Assembly (NCBI RefSeq): GCF_046507575.1
Contig: NZ_JBKFEY010000001.1
Span: 62,001-126,000 of the forward strand
Length of the DNA: 64,000 nucleotides
Direction of reading: 5' to 3'
Origin: Pontitalea aquivivens
GTDB lineage: Bacteria > Pseudomonadota > Alphaproteobacteria > Rhodobacterales > Rhodobacteraceae
The position numbers were made by a program, and so were the translations under genes. The first letter of the stretch is position 1, and each line of letters starts with the position of its first letter. The notes beneath the pieces are model-generated. The model ran no database searches. It had not been told where the DNA came from and saw nothing but the letters and a program-made list of their open reading frames with translations. Of the stretch, positions 52,051 to 60,065 are shown one piece after another.

Positions 52051-52440
52051 GTGTCGGCGATTGCGCGCATGCGCCATGACGAAAGGGTCCGTCTGGAACG
52101 GGACCGGATCGTGGCGCTGTTTTCGGAACTTGGGCCTGCGGGGGCCGAACGGGTGATTTCCGCCGCGATGGAGGATCTGGCGGTGCAGATGACGCGCATT
52201 GAGGCGGCGGCGTTTCAGGGCGATCTGTCGCTGATTGGCATGGCCGAGGATCTGGCGCAGCTGGCGCGCCAGATCGGCCTGTCGATGCTGGCCGGTGTCG
52301 GGCGCGATGTGGCGCGTTGTGCGGCGGCGGGGGATAGTGTGGCGCTGGCGGCAACGCTGGCGCGGCTGCAGCGCGTGGGGGCCAGATCGCTGATGGCGGT
52401 GTGGGACCTGCACGACCTGCGCCCCGATCCGGCAGGGTAG
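52051..52440 (+). CDS. Hypothetical helical protein (129 aa)
   Basis: I do not recognise this protein. It is predicted almost wholly helical, with no signal or membrane segment. A central stretch MEDLAVQMTRIEAAAFQGD followed by LSLIGMAEDLAQLARQIGLSML resembles histidine-phosphotransfer-type helical bundles, but no H in the usual context is seen. The start may be GTG 52051 or ATG 52069 (MRHDERVRLERDRIV). It is divergent from the carbonic anhydrase gene across 156 bp. Codon use looks the same as its neighbours. Confidence 0.7.
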   Translation: MSAIARMRHDERVRLERDRIVALFSELGPAGAERVISAAMEDLAVQMTRIEAAAFQGDLSLIGMAEDLAQLARQIGLSMLAGVGRDVARCAAAGDSVALAATLARLQRVGARSLMAVWDLHDLRPDPAG

Positions 52441-52478
52441 GGCGGGGGCGGCGGTCAGGGCAGCGGCCCTGCGATCGT

Positions 52479-52530
52479 CCCCCGTTCCCTACGGCCCCCC
52501 GTTCCCTACGGCCCCCGTGTCCCCTATGGC
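52479..52530. repeat. 17-bp tandem repeat, three units
   Basis: Two identical units CCCCCGTTCCCTACGGC (52479-52495, 52496-52512) and a third 18-bp diverged unit (CCCCGTGTCCCCTATGGC, 52513-52530). They lie in the 152-bp gap before the aminopeptidase gene, ending 62 bp before its ATG. Confidence 0.85.
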
Positions 52531-52592
52531 CCCTTGCGGGCGCTGTGCCAGCGGTTAGGCTGCGGCCACGATCCCTTGCGAAAGGCCCCGCC

Positions 52593-53993
52593 ATGACGAC
52601 CGCCGCCGACAGCTTGCGTTTTGCCCCCGCCGACGCCGACAGCCGCCCCCTGCATCTGGTGCCCGAGGCGGTGGCGGGCGCGGTGCTGGCCGCGCTGCCC
52701 CCGGTGCAGGCGCGTTGGGCCGCGGCGCAGGGGTTTTCCGGCGCTTTCGGGCAGCTGTGCCTGTTGCCCGGCACCGATGGCGCACCGCAGGCGGCGCTGT
52801 TCGGGCTGGGCGGCCCCGAGGCGCTGGCGCGCAACCGTTTCCCCCTTGCCCGCGCCGCCGAAGCGTTGCCCGAAGGCGATTGGCACCTTGACGGCGACCT
52901 GACCCCGCAGCAGGCGCAAGAGGCGGCCCTGGCCTGGTTGTTGGCGGGCTATCGCTTTGCCCGCTACAAATCTGCCAAGCCACTGAAAGCGCGACTGAAA
53001 TGCCCTGCCGGGGTGGACGGCGCCCGTCTTGAGGCGATCGCGCAGGGGGAATGGCTGACCCGCGATCTGATCAACACGCCCGCCTCGGACATGGGCCCCG
53101 ATGAACTGGAGGCGGCCTTTCTGGCGTTGGCCGATGCCTTCGGCGCCGAGACGCGGGTGATCCGCGGCGACCGTCTGCTGACGGAAAACCTGCCGATGAT
53201 CCACGCGGTGGGCCGCGCCAGCCCGCGCGCGCCGCGGCTGCTGGATCTGCGCTGGGGCGGGACGGGGCCGCGGCTGACGCTTGTGGGCAAGGGCGTGTGT
53301 TTTGACACCGGGGGGCTTGATCTGAAGCCCGCGGCCTCGATGGGGCTGATGAAGAAGGACATGGGCGGGGCCGCCACGGTGATGGGGCTGGCGCGGATGA
53401 TCATGGCGCTGGGCCTGCCGGTGCGGCTTCGGGTGCTGGTTCCGGCGGTGGAAAACGCGGTGGCGGGCAATGCGTTTCGCCCGCAGGACGTGCTGTCCAG
53501 CCGCAAGGGCCTGACCGTCGAGGTCAACAATACCGATGCCGAGGGGCGGCTGGTGCTGGCCGATGCGCTGGCGCTGGCGGATGAAGAGGGGCCGGATCTG
53601 CTGATCTGCATGGCCACGCTGACGGGGGCGGCGCGGGTGGCGCTGGGCCCGGATCTGCCGCCCTTCTACACCGATGATGACGCGCTGGCCGCCGCGCTGG
53701 CGGGGGCGGCGGCGCGGGTGGCCGATCCGCTGTGGCGCATGCCCTTCTGGGCGCCGTATGAGCCGCTGATCGAACCGGCCATCGCCGATCTGGACAATGC
53801 GCCTTCGGGCGGGATGGCGGGGTCGATCACGGCGGCGCTGTTCCTGCGCCGTTTCGTCACCGCGACCGCGCGGTTTGCGCATTTCGACATCTACGGCTGG
53901 CAGCCCACCGCCGCCCCCGCCCGGCCCAAGGGCGGTGTGGGCCAGGGCGCGCGCGCCCTGCTGGAGGCCCTGCCCGAGGTTCTGGGCCTGTGA
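52593..53993 (+). CDS. M17 leucyl aminopeptidase family protein
   Basis: 466 aa, at the short end of the M17 range. The catalytic C-terminal half is clear: LVGKGVCFDTGGLDLKPAASM (lysine and metal aspartate), MGLMKKDMGGAATVMG and the signature NTDAEGRL near residue 313. The N-terminal half is diverged. It is a two-metal cytosolic exopeptidase that removes N-terminal residues from peptides. ATG 52593. Its TGA overlaps the GTG start of the NlpC/P60 gene, so the two are coupled; both act on peptide bonds, perhaps of muropeptides. Confidence 0.93.
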   Translation: MTTAADSLRFAPADADSRPLHLVPEAVAGAVLAALPPVQARWAAAQGFSGAFGQLCLLPGTDGAPQAALFGLGGPEALARNRFPLARAAEALPEGDWHLDGDLTPQQAQEAALAWLLAGYRFARYKSAKPLKARLKCPAGVDGARLEAIAQGEWLTRDLINTPASDMGPDELEAAFLALADAFGAETRVIRGDRLLTENLPMIHAVGRASPRAPRLLDLRWGGTGPRLTLVGKGVCFDTGGLDLKPAASMGLMKKDMGGAATVMGLARMIMALGLPVRLRVLVPAVENAVAGNAFRPQDVLSSRKGLTVEVNNTDAEGRLVLADALALADEEGPDLLICMATLTGAARVALGPDLPPFYTDDDALAAALAGAAARVADPLWRMPFWAPYEPLIEPAIADLDNAPSGGMAGSITAALFLRRFVTATARFAHFDIYGWQPTAAPARPKGGVGQGARALLEALPEVLGL

Positions 53994-54817
53994 CCGACCG
54001 CCGCCTGACCCCCGCCAATGGCCGCGTCGCGCATGTAAGCCTGCGCGGCCAGCTGGCGGCCGAGCGTTTCGTGGAAGGCGATCCCGCCTGCCTGGCCGTG
54101 GCGCTGGCCGATCTTTGCGCCACGCCCGGCGGGGCGCGTGATCGCCAGGTGCTGATGGGCGCATCGCTTCTGGTGCTGGACCGCGCGGGCGCGCATGCCT
54201 TTGTGCGCGCCGAGGCCGATGGCTATTGCGGCTGGCTGGACGCCGCGGCGCTGGGCCCGGCCTGCGCGCCGACCCATTGGGTTGCGGCGCCGGCCACCCA
54301 CATCTATCCGGGCCCTTCGATCAAGCAGCGTGAAACGGCCCTGCTGTCGCTGGGCGCGCGGCTGTGCGTGACCGGCTGGGATGGCATGTTCGCCATCACC
54401 CCGCAGGGCTTTGTCCCGCGCCGGCATCTGCGCGCGCTGGGCGACTGGGCCGAGGATCCGGTCAGCGTCGCCCAAAGCCTGATCGGCACGCCCTATCTGT
54501 GGGGCGGCAATTCGCGGTCTGGCGTCGATTGTTCGGGACTGGTGCAGATTGCCTTTTCCGCCTGTGGCCTGGATTGCCCCGGCGACAGCGACCTGCAGCA
54601 CCGCGCGCTGGGCGCGCCGCTGCCGCCCGGCGCGCAGGCGCGGCGGGGGGATCTGTTCTTCTGGAAGGGGCATGTGGCGCTGGCCTGTGATGCGGATGTG
54701 CTGATCCATGCCAATGGCCATTCGATGAACGTGGCGCATGAACCGATCGACAGCTGCCTGCGCCGGATCGAGGCCGCGGGCGAGGGGCCGTTTCTGGGCC
54801 TGCACCGCCGGAACTGA
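53990..54817 (+). CDS. NlpC/P60 family cell-wall peptidase
   Basis: 275 aa. Two SH3-like regions in the first 130 residues precede an NlpC/P60 domain with catalytic C181 in RSGVDCSGLVQ and H228 in WKGHVALACD. It probably cleaves gamma-D-glutamyl-diaminopimelate links in muropeptides. No signal peptide is visible, suggesting cytosolic muropeptide recycling together with the coupled M17 aminopeptidase. It begins with GTG 53990 overlapping the upstream stop. Confidence 0.92.
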   Translation: MTDRRLTPANGRVAHVSLRGQLAAERFVEGDPACLAVALADLCATPGGARDRQVLMGASLLVLDRAGAHAFVRAEADGYCGWLDAAALGPACAPTHWVAAPATHIYPGPSIKQRETALLSLGARLCVTGWDGMFAITPQGFVPRRHLRALGDWAEDPVSVAQSLIGTPYLWGGNSRSGVDCSGLVQIAFSACGLDCPGDSDLQHRALGAPLPPGAQARRGDLFFWKGHVALACDADVLIHANGHSMNVAHEPIDSCLRRIEAAGEGPFLGLHRRN

Positions 54818-54878
54818 CCGACCGCCGGAACCGACCGCCGGAACCGACGGGGATTGGGGGAGACGGGGATTGGGGGAA
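54804..54878. repeat. Compound tandem repeat across a stop codon
   Basis: Three units of ACCGCCGGAAC(T/C)G (54804-54816, 54821-54833, 54834-54846) followed by two units of ACGGGGATTGGGGGA(G/A) (54847-54862, 54863-54878). The first unit contains the last codons of the NlpC/P60 gene; the rest is in the 85-bp gap to the convergent DUF2794 gene. Confidence 0.8.
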
Positions 54879-54902
54879 TGGCCTGCCGGTTACGGGAAAC
54901 GA

Positions 54903-55259
54903 TCACCCAACGGGGCGGATCAGCTTGCGTTCCAGCACACGCAGCACCGCGGGCAGGTCATGCCCGCGCTTCAGGATCTGCCCGTCCATGCCGACCACGG
55001 CATATTGCCCCTGCCGGGTGCGCAGGGCGGGGCGTTTCTCGATGCGGTAGATCGGGTGTTCGGCGGCGCGGCGAAAGACCGAGAACACCGCCATGTCGCG
55101 CAGAAAGCTCATGCCATAGTCGCGCCATTCGCCGGCGGCAACCATCCGCCCGTAAAGCGACAGGATCACCGACAGTTCCGCCCGGTCGAATGCGACCTGC
55201 GCCGGGGCGGTGGCCGGGCCGGGGCCAGGGGGGAAGGCAGGCGGGATCTGCATTGTCAT
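54903..55259 (-). CDS. DUF2794-family protein
   Basis: 118 aa. The core FDRAELSVILSLYGRMVAAGEWRDYGMSF followed by FRRAAEHPIYRIEKRPALRTRQ matches DUF2794, a small alphaproteobacterial family of unknown function. The N-terminal 30 residues are Pro/Ala-rich. I choose ATG 55259 (MTMQIPPAFPPG), which follows GGGGAC; the ORF opens further to 55367 without similarity. Cytosolic, single gene, convergent with the NlpC/P60 gene and divergent from cytochrome c'. Confidence 0.9.
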   Translation of the reverse strand: MTMQIPPAFPPGPGPATAPAQVAFDRAELSVILSLYGRMVAAGEWRDYGMSFLRDMAVFSVFRRAAEHPIYRIEKRPALRTRQGQYAVVGMDGQILKRGHDLPAVLRVLERKLIRPVG

Positions 55260-55449
55260 GTCCCCAAGGTGGCAGCGGGGCTGCCCCAAATCAAGCGCGT
55301 GGCCGCATGGCGCGGGAAATATCCCCGGGCGGCGCGCCCGCCCGGGCAATGACATTCGGGTGATCATGCGCGTGATCCGGCCTGCGCGCCTGTGCGAAGG
55401 GGCTTTGCCGCGCTATGCTGACGCCACGGTGTTAACAAGGGAGTTTCAG

Positions 55450-55893
55450 ATGACATTTTCCAGCAAGATGCTGACCTTTGGCCTGATCCTGGCGGCGGGC
55501 GTCGCGGTCGCCAAGGAAGGCGTGCAAAATCCGGTGGTGAAGGCCCGGATGGACCTGATGGGCGTGGTGCGTGGCAATACCGGCGTTCTGGGCGACATGG
55601 CACAGGGCAAGACCGCCTTTGACGCCGACAAGGCCGCCGAGGCCGCCGCCGCGCTGGCCGCTGCTGCCGCGGAAATTCCGCAGGCTTTCGAAGCCAATGA
55701 AACCGACCCCGTCACCGAGGCCAAGCCCGAAATCTGGACCGATACCGAAACCTTCACCGCGCGGTCGGATGCGCTGTTCAAGGCCGCGCAGGGGATCGAT
55801 ACCAGTTCGCTTGATACGCTGAAGGCCGGCATGGGCGCCATCGCCGGTGCCTGCAAGGATTGTCACACCGACTTCCGCATCCAGACCAACTGA
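55450..55893 (+). CDS. Cytochrome c' (periplasmic)
   Basis: 147 aa with a signal peptide (MTFSSKMLTFGLILAAGVAVA). A four-helix bundle is expected, with the haem site C135-K-D-C138-H139 near the C-terminus, the diagnostic arrangement of cytochrome c'. NPVVKARMDLMGVVRGN supplies the usual N-terminal helix. These proteins bind NO and may protect against it. ATG 55450 follows AAGGGAGTTTCAG. It is a stand-alone gene between DUF2794 and the I78 pair. Confidence 0.93.
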   Translation: MTFSSKMLTFGLILAAGVAVAKEGVQNPVVKARMDLMGVVRGNTGVLGDMAQGKTAFDADKAAEAAAALAAAAAEIPQAFEANETDPVTEAKPEIWTDTETFTARSDALFKAAQGIDTSSLDTLKAGMGAIAGACKDCHTDFRIQTN

Positions 55894-55938
55894 CCGCTTG
55901 AAGGTCCGTTGCAGGATAGCTGGCCGATGCCGCGCGGG

Positions 55939-56235
55939 TCACGAACAGTGCGCCCGCGCGATTCGGTTCCGGGCATCGATCTCGATGTTCAGCCGGTCGG
56001 GGCGGTAATCCATCGTCACCGCCATGCCGGGGCGGATGATGCGGACGGGCGCGTCGAAACGCATCCCCTGCAGCACCGATTCGGGTTGGCCGACCAGATG
56101 CTGCAGGCGCACGGCACCACAGGCATCTGCACCCGGATCGGCCGGATTGGCCGGATCGGGGGGCAGCGCGGGTGCCGCCCGGCAACCCGCCAGCGCCAGC
56201 CCCGCGATCAGGACCAGGGGGATCGCGCGCGCCAC
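55939..56235 (-). CDS. I78-family lipoprotein, second copy
   Basis: 98 aa. Lipobox LAGC (ALAGCRAAP). The mature part has the Inhibitor_I78 pattern: a cysteine in DACGAVRLQHLVGQPES, then RIIRPGMAVTMDYRPDRLNIEID and a final cysteine (AHCS). I choose GTG 56235, 4 bp after the stop of the first copy; the in-frame ATG at 56277 would overlap that gene. Members of I78 include serine-protease (elastase) inhibitors, so this may be a periplasmic protease inhibitor. Inhibition here is not proven. Confidence 0.85.
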   Translation of the reverse strand: MARAIPLVLIAGLALAGCRAAPALPPDPANPADPGADACGAVRLQHLVGQPESVLQGMRFDAPVRIIRPGMAVTMDYRPDRLNIEIDARNRIARAHCS

Positions 56236-56239
56236 CCGA

Positions 56240-56572
56240 TCAGCCGCAGTCGATGTTGTAGATGTTGCCCGCCGCATCCAGCCGGAACACGACGCGCTGG
56301 GGGTTGTATTCCTGCGCCTCGATCCCGCGCCATTCCACCACGCGATGGGGCCGGGTGAAGGGGATGGTGGCGATCACGCCGCCGGGCTGGCCCAGATAGG
56401 CCACATAATCGACCGCCTTGCAGGTGTCGGGCATGCGTTCTTCCAGACCGCCGGCGGGATCGGTGCCCAGCAGCATCGGCGCCGGGGTCTGGGGCATCGG
56501 TTCCTCGATCGGCATCGGGGGCTGGCAGGCGGCCAGCAGGATCACGGCGGCCAAGGCGGAAAATCTGGTCAT
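56240..56572 (-). CDS. I78-family lipoprotein, first copy
   Basis: 110 aa. Signal MTRFSALAAVILLAACQPPM with lipobox LAAC. After a proline-rich linker comes a diverged I78 domain: DTCKAVDYVAYLGQPGG, the shifted RVVEWRGIEAQEYNPQRVVFRLD and final cysteine IDCG. The PGMAVTMDY stretch of the second copy is not kept (EWRGIEAQEYN), so the two copies may differ in target. ATG 56572 follows AGGAAACGAC. It is the first gene of a two-gene operon that is divergent from the formaldehyde dehydrogenase gene. Confidence 0.83.
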   Translation of the reverse strand: MTRFSALAAVILLAACQPPMPIEEPMPQTPAPMLLGTDPAGGLEERMPDTCKAVDYVAYLGQPGGVIATIPFTRPHRVVEWRGIEAQEYNPQRVVFRLDAAGNIYNIDCG

Positions 56573-56647
56573 TTTGTCGTTTCCTGAGGTTGCTCTTGCG
56601 CGGGCTTTGCCGCAGGCTTCGCGCATCTATACAGCGAGGATTTACCC

Positions 56648-57778
56648 ATGAGAACCCGTGCCGCCGTTGCCCTTGCCCCCGGCAAACCGCTTGAAATCAT
56701 GGAGGTGAACCTGGAAGGCCCGAAACAGGGCGAGGTTCTGGTGGAAATCAAGGCCACCGGCATCTGCCATACCGATGAATTCACATTGTCGGGAGCAGAC
56801 CCCGAAGGCATCTTCCCCGCGATTCTGGGCCATGAGGGCGCGGGCGTGGTGGTCGAGGTCGGCCCCGGCGTCACCACGCTGAAGCCCGGTGACCATGTGA
56901 TCCCGCTTTACACCCCCGAATGCCGCCAGTGCCCGTCCTGCCTGAGCCAGAAGACCAACCTGTGCACCGCGATCCGGTCGACCCAGGGGCAGGGGCTTTT
57001 GCCCGATGGCACGACGCGGTTTTCGATGCTGGATGGCACGCCGATCCATCACTACATGGGCTGTTCGACCTTTGCCAACCACACGGTGGTGCCCGAAATC
57101 GCGCTGGCCAGGATCCGCCCCGACGCGCCCTTTGACAAGGTCTGCTACATTGGCTGCGGCGTCACCACCGGCATCGGCGCGGTGATCAACACCGCCAGGG
57201 TGGAAATCGGCGCCAAGGCGGTGGTCTTTGGTCTGGGCGGGATCGGGCTGAACGTGATCCAGGGGCTGCGTCTGGCGGGCGCGGACATGATCATCGGGGT
57301 CGATCTGAACAATGCCAGGAAGGAATGGGGCGAGCGTTTCGGCATGACCCATTTCGTCAACCCGAAGGAAATTGACGGCGATATCGTCAGCCACATCGTC
57401 AACATGACGAAAACGCCCTTCGACCAGATCGGCGGGGCGGATTATTCCTTCGACTGCACCGGCAACGTCAAGGTGATGCGCGATGCGCTGGAATGCACCC
57501 ATCGCGGCTGGGGCCAGTCGATCATCATCGGCGTGGCGCCCGCGGGTGCCGAGATCCAGACCCGGCCGTTCCAGCTGGTCACCGGGCGGGTGTGGAAGGG
57601 CACGGCCTTTGGCGGGGCGCGCGGGCGCACCGATGTGCCGCAGATCGTGGACTGGTATATGGATGGCAAGATCGAGATCGATCCGATGATCACCCATACG
57701 ATGCCGCTGGAAGACATCAACAAGGCCTTCGACCTGATGCATGCGGGCGAATCGATCCGCTCGGTCGTGCTGTTCTAG
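56648..57778 (+). CDS. frmA: S-(hydroxymethyl)glutathione dehydrogenase (class III ADH)
   Basis: 376 aa, zinc-dependent. It oxidises the formaldehyde-glutathione adduct using NAD+; in R. sphaeroides the gene is called adhI. Catalytic zinc cysteine and histidine lie in TGICHTDEFTLSG and ILGHEGAGVV. The structural zinc cysteines are in ECRQCPSCLSQKTNLC. The NAD motif is GLGGIGLNVIQG. The C-terminus ends SIRSVVLF. ATG 56648 follows GAGGATTTACCC. A hairpin and repeat element lie just after the stop. No methanol-oxidation genes are in the window. Confidence 0.96.
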   Translation: MRTRAAVALAPGKPLEIMEVNLEGPKQGEVLVEIKATGICHTDEFTLSGADPEGIFPAILGHEGAGVVVEVGPGVTTLKPGDHVIPLYTPECRQCPSCLSQKTNLCTAIRSTQGQGLLPDGTTRFSMLDGTPIHHYMGCSTFANHTVVPEIALARIRPDAPFDKVCYIGCGVTTGIGAVINTARVEIGAKAVVFGLGGIGLNVIQGLRLAGADMIIGVDLNNARKEWGERFGMTHFVNPKEIDGDIVSHIVNMTKTPFDQIGGADYSFDCTGNVKVMRDALECTHRGWGQSIIIGVAPAGAEIQTRPFQLVTGRVWKGTAFGGARGRTDVPQIVDWYMDGKIEIDPMITHTMPLEDINKAFDLMHAGESIRSVVLF

Positions 57779-57788
57779 GGGCAGAAAG

Positions 57789-57839
57789 CGGGGGTTTCAC
57801 ACCCCCGCACCCCCGTGAGGTATTTGTGGCAAGATGAAG
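57789..57839. repeat. Hairpin plus inverted copy of the dispersed repeat
   Basis: 7-bp stem CGGGGGT / ACCCCCG (57789-57795 / 57801-57807). It is followed by an inverted copy of the intergenic element, read on the minus strand as CTTCATCTTGCCACAAATAC followed by CTCACGGGGGTG. It lies between the convergent frmA and thiQ stops and probably terminates both. Confidence 0.75.
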
Positions 57840-57841
57840 GA

Positions 57842-58537
57842 TCACCCGCCCAGATAGGCCCGCAGCGCCGGGGGCGGGTTATCCAGAAGCGGTCCGGTGG
57901 GCAGGGGCGGATGCGCGCGGCCCTCGGCCACCAGCAGGGTCAGGTCAGCGAAGGCGCGGGCATCTTCGGGGTCGTGGGTGACCATCAGCACGGTGGCGCC
58001 CTGTTCGGTGGCGATCGCATCGACCAGGTCCAGCATGTCGCGTTTCAGTGCGGGTCCCAGCGCGGCAAAGGGTTCATCCAGCAACAGCAGCGGACGGGCG
58101 CGCAGCAGCGCGCGGGCCAGCGCCACGCGGCTTTGCTGGCCGCCCGACAGCGCGCCGGGCTTGCGCCGGCCCAGGCCGTGCAGCCCGGTGCGGGCCAGGG
58201 CCTGATCGATGCGCGCCTGTTGATCCGCATCCAGCCGCAGGCGCGGTGACAGGCCGATGGCCAGATTCTGCGCGACGCTGAGATGGGGAAACAGGTTCTG
58301 GTCCTGAAACAGGATCGACAGGGGCCGGGCGCCGGGGGGCAGGGCGGTAAGGTCCCGCCCGTCCCACAGGATGCGGCCCGAGACCGGGGGCAGGAAGCCC
58401 GCGATGGTGGCCAGAAGCGTGGACTTGCCCCCGCCCGAGGGGCCCATGATCGCGCAGCGCGCGCCGTGGGGCACGGTCAGGTCGGCGCGCAGGTGGAAAT
58501 CACCCTGGCAGATATGCAGTTTATCCAGGGTCAGCAT
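57842..58537 (-). CDS. thiQ: Thiamine ABC transporter ATP-binding protein
   Basis: 231 aa. Walker A is GPSGGGKST, the Q loop FQDQNLFPHLSVAQNL, the signature LSGGQQSRVALARALL and Walker B LLLLDEPFAALGP. The small size and short C-terminus are typical of ThiQ. It powers ThiB-ThiP uptake of thiamine. I choose ATG 58537 (MLTLDKLHICQGDFHLRAD), which overlaps the end of thiP by 17 bp. Confidence 0.94.
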   Translation of the reverse strand: MLTLDKLHICQGDFHLRADLTVPHGARCAIMGPSGGGKSTLLATIAGFLPPVSGRILWDGRDLTALPPGARPLSILFQDQNLFPHLSVAQNLAIGLSPRLRLDADQQARIDQALARTGLHGLGRRKPGALSGGQQSRVALARALLRARPLLLLDEPFAALGPALKRDMLDLVDAIATEQGATVLMVTHDPEDARAFADLTLLVAEGRAHPPLPTGPLLDNPPPALRAYLGG

Positions 58538-60065
58538 GCTGTCCGATCCGGTCAAAGGCCCAGAACAGGGCGAAGGTCAGCGCCATCAGCACCGCCGCCG
58601 CCGCCGCGGCCTGATCCATCCGATAGGCGCCCATCAGCTGGAACAGGGCAAGGGGCAGGGTTTTCTGTTCGCCCCCGGCGAACAGCGTGATGACGCCCAG
58701 ATCGCCCATCGAGAAGGCCGCCGACAGCCCGGCCGAAAAGCCAAGGGGGCGGGCCAGGCGTGGCAGGGTCAGATAGCGCAGGCGGGCGATGCCGCTTAGC
58801 CCCAGCGAGGCGGCCAGGCGGTCATAATCGGCGGCCAGAACGCGCGCCTCGGGCAGGATCATGCGCAGCGCGAAGGGCAGCGACATGGCGGCATTGACGA
58901 TCAGGGTGACGGGCAGGGCAAGGGCGGTGGGGGTCACGACAGGCCGCAGGATCACGAACAGCCCCGTGCCGATCACCAGGGACGAGGCGGTCAGCGGCAG
59001 CATCCCCGCCGCTTCGGCCCAGGTGGCGCGGGTTGCCGCCAGCGCCAGCGGCAGCGCAAGCGCCAGTGTCAGGGCGGTTGACCCCAGCGCCAGCGCGACC
59101 GAGGTGCCGGTGGCGGCCCAAAGGCTTGCGGGCAGCGCGCCGACCCCGGGCAGGCCGCGGGCCAGGACCGTGCCGATGGGCACCAGCAAAAAGGCCGCGG
59201 CCACGGCGATGGCGATGATGTCCTGCACCGCCGCCGCGCGGCCCGGCGCCTGCAGGGCCAAGGGCCGGTCCAGCCCCGCGCCAAAGCTGGAGGGCAGGGT
59301 GACGCGGGCGGTGATCGCCAGCGCGCCAAGGCACAGCGCCACCTGCACCAGGCCAAGGCTTGCGGCGCGGGCAAGGTCGAAATCAAAGCGGAAGGCCTGA
59401 TAGATCGCCAGTTCGACGGTCGTGGCGCGCGGACCGCCGCCCAGCGTCAGGGCCACGGCAAAGGATGTCAGGCACACAAGGAAGATCGCCAGGAAAGCCC
59501 CCGGCAGAATGGCGCGCAGCATCGGGATTTCCAGATGGCGGCGGATGTCGCCCGGGCCAAAGCCCAGTGCGGCGGCCAGCCGGAACCGTTCCGCCGGGAT
59601 GCCCTGCCAGCCATGCAGGATCATCCGGGTGGCCAGCGGCAGGTTGAAAAAGACATGGGCCAGAATCACCCCATGCGCGCCATAAATGGTCAGGCCGGGC
59701 AGGCCCAGTCCTTCCAGCCCGGCGTTGACCATGCCGCGCCGGCCAAAGACCGTCAGAAGCCCCATCACCGCCACGATGGCCGGCAGGATGAAAGGCGCCC
59801 CCAGCAGCGAGATCAGCAGCCCCCGGCCCCGGAACCGCCGCCGCGCCAGCGCGCGGGCCACCGGCACCGCCAGCAGGCACGACACCGCCGCCGAAACCGC
59901 CGCCTGCCAGATCGTGAACCACAGCGCCGCCAGATCGGCGGGCCGCAGCACGCCAAGGCCGCCGGCGCGGATCGCCACCGCGCCGAGCGTTCCCAGCACC
60001 AGCGCCGCCACCAGCAGGGCTGCCAGCGGCGCGGGCCAGCTTATTTTGTGAACGCGGCGAGCCAT
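58521..60065 (-). CDS. thiP: Thiamine ABC transporter permease
   Basis: 514 aa with about 12 membrane helices in two fused permease halves, each with an EAA-type loop (QGIPAERFRLAAALGFGPGDIRR and AADYDRLAASLGLSGIARLRY). This is the ThiP/iron-type layout. It transports thiamine or its phosphates across the inner membrane. It starts at ATG 60065 and overlaps the thiB stop by 25 bp, so the three genes are coupled. Confidence 0.94.
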   Translation of the reverse strand: MARRVHKISWPAPLAALLVAALVLGTLGAVAIRAGGLGVLRPADLAALWFTIWQAAVSAAVSCLLAVPVARALARRRFRGRGLLISLLGAPFILPAIVAVMGLLTVFGRRGMVNAGLEGLGLPGLTIYGAHGVILAHVFFNLPLATRMILHGWQGIPAERFRLAAALGFGPGDIRRHLEIPMLRAILPGAFLAIFLVCLTSFAVALTLGGGPRATTVELAIYQAFRFDFDLARAASLGLVQVALCLGALAITARVTLPSSFGAGLDRPLALQAPGRAAAVQDIIAIAVAAAFLLVPIGTVLARGLPGVGALPASLWAATGTSVALALGSTALTLALALPLALAATRATWAEAAGMLPLTASSLVIGTGLFVILRPVVTPTALALPVTLIVNAAMSLPFALRMILPEARVLAADYDRLAASLGLSGIARLRYLTLPRLARPLGFSAGLSAAFSMGDLGVITLFAGGEQKTLPLALFQLMGAYRMDQAAAAAAVLMALTFALFWAFDRIGQHADPG

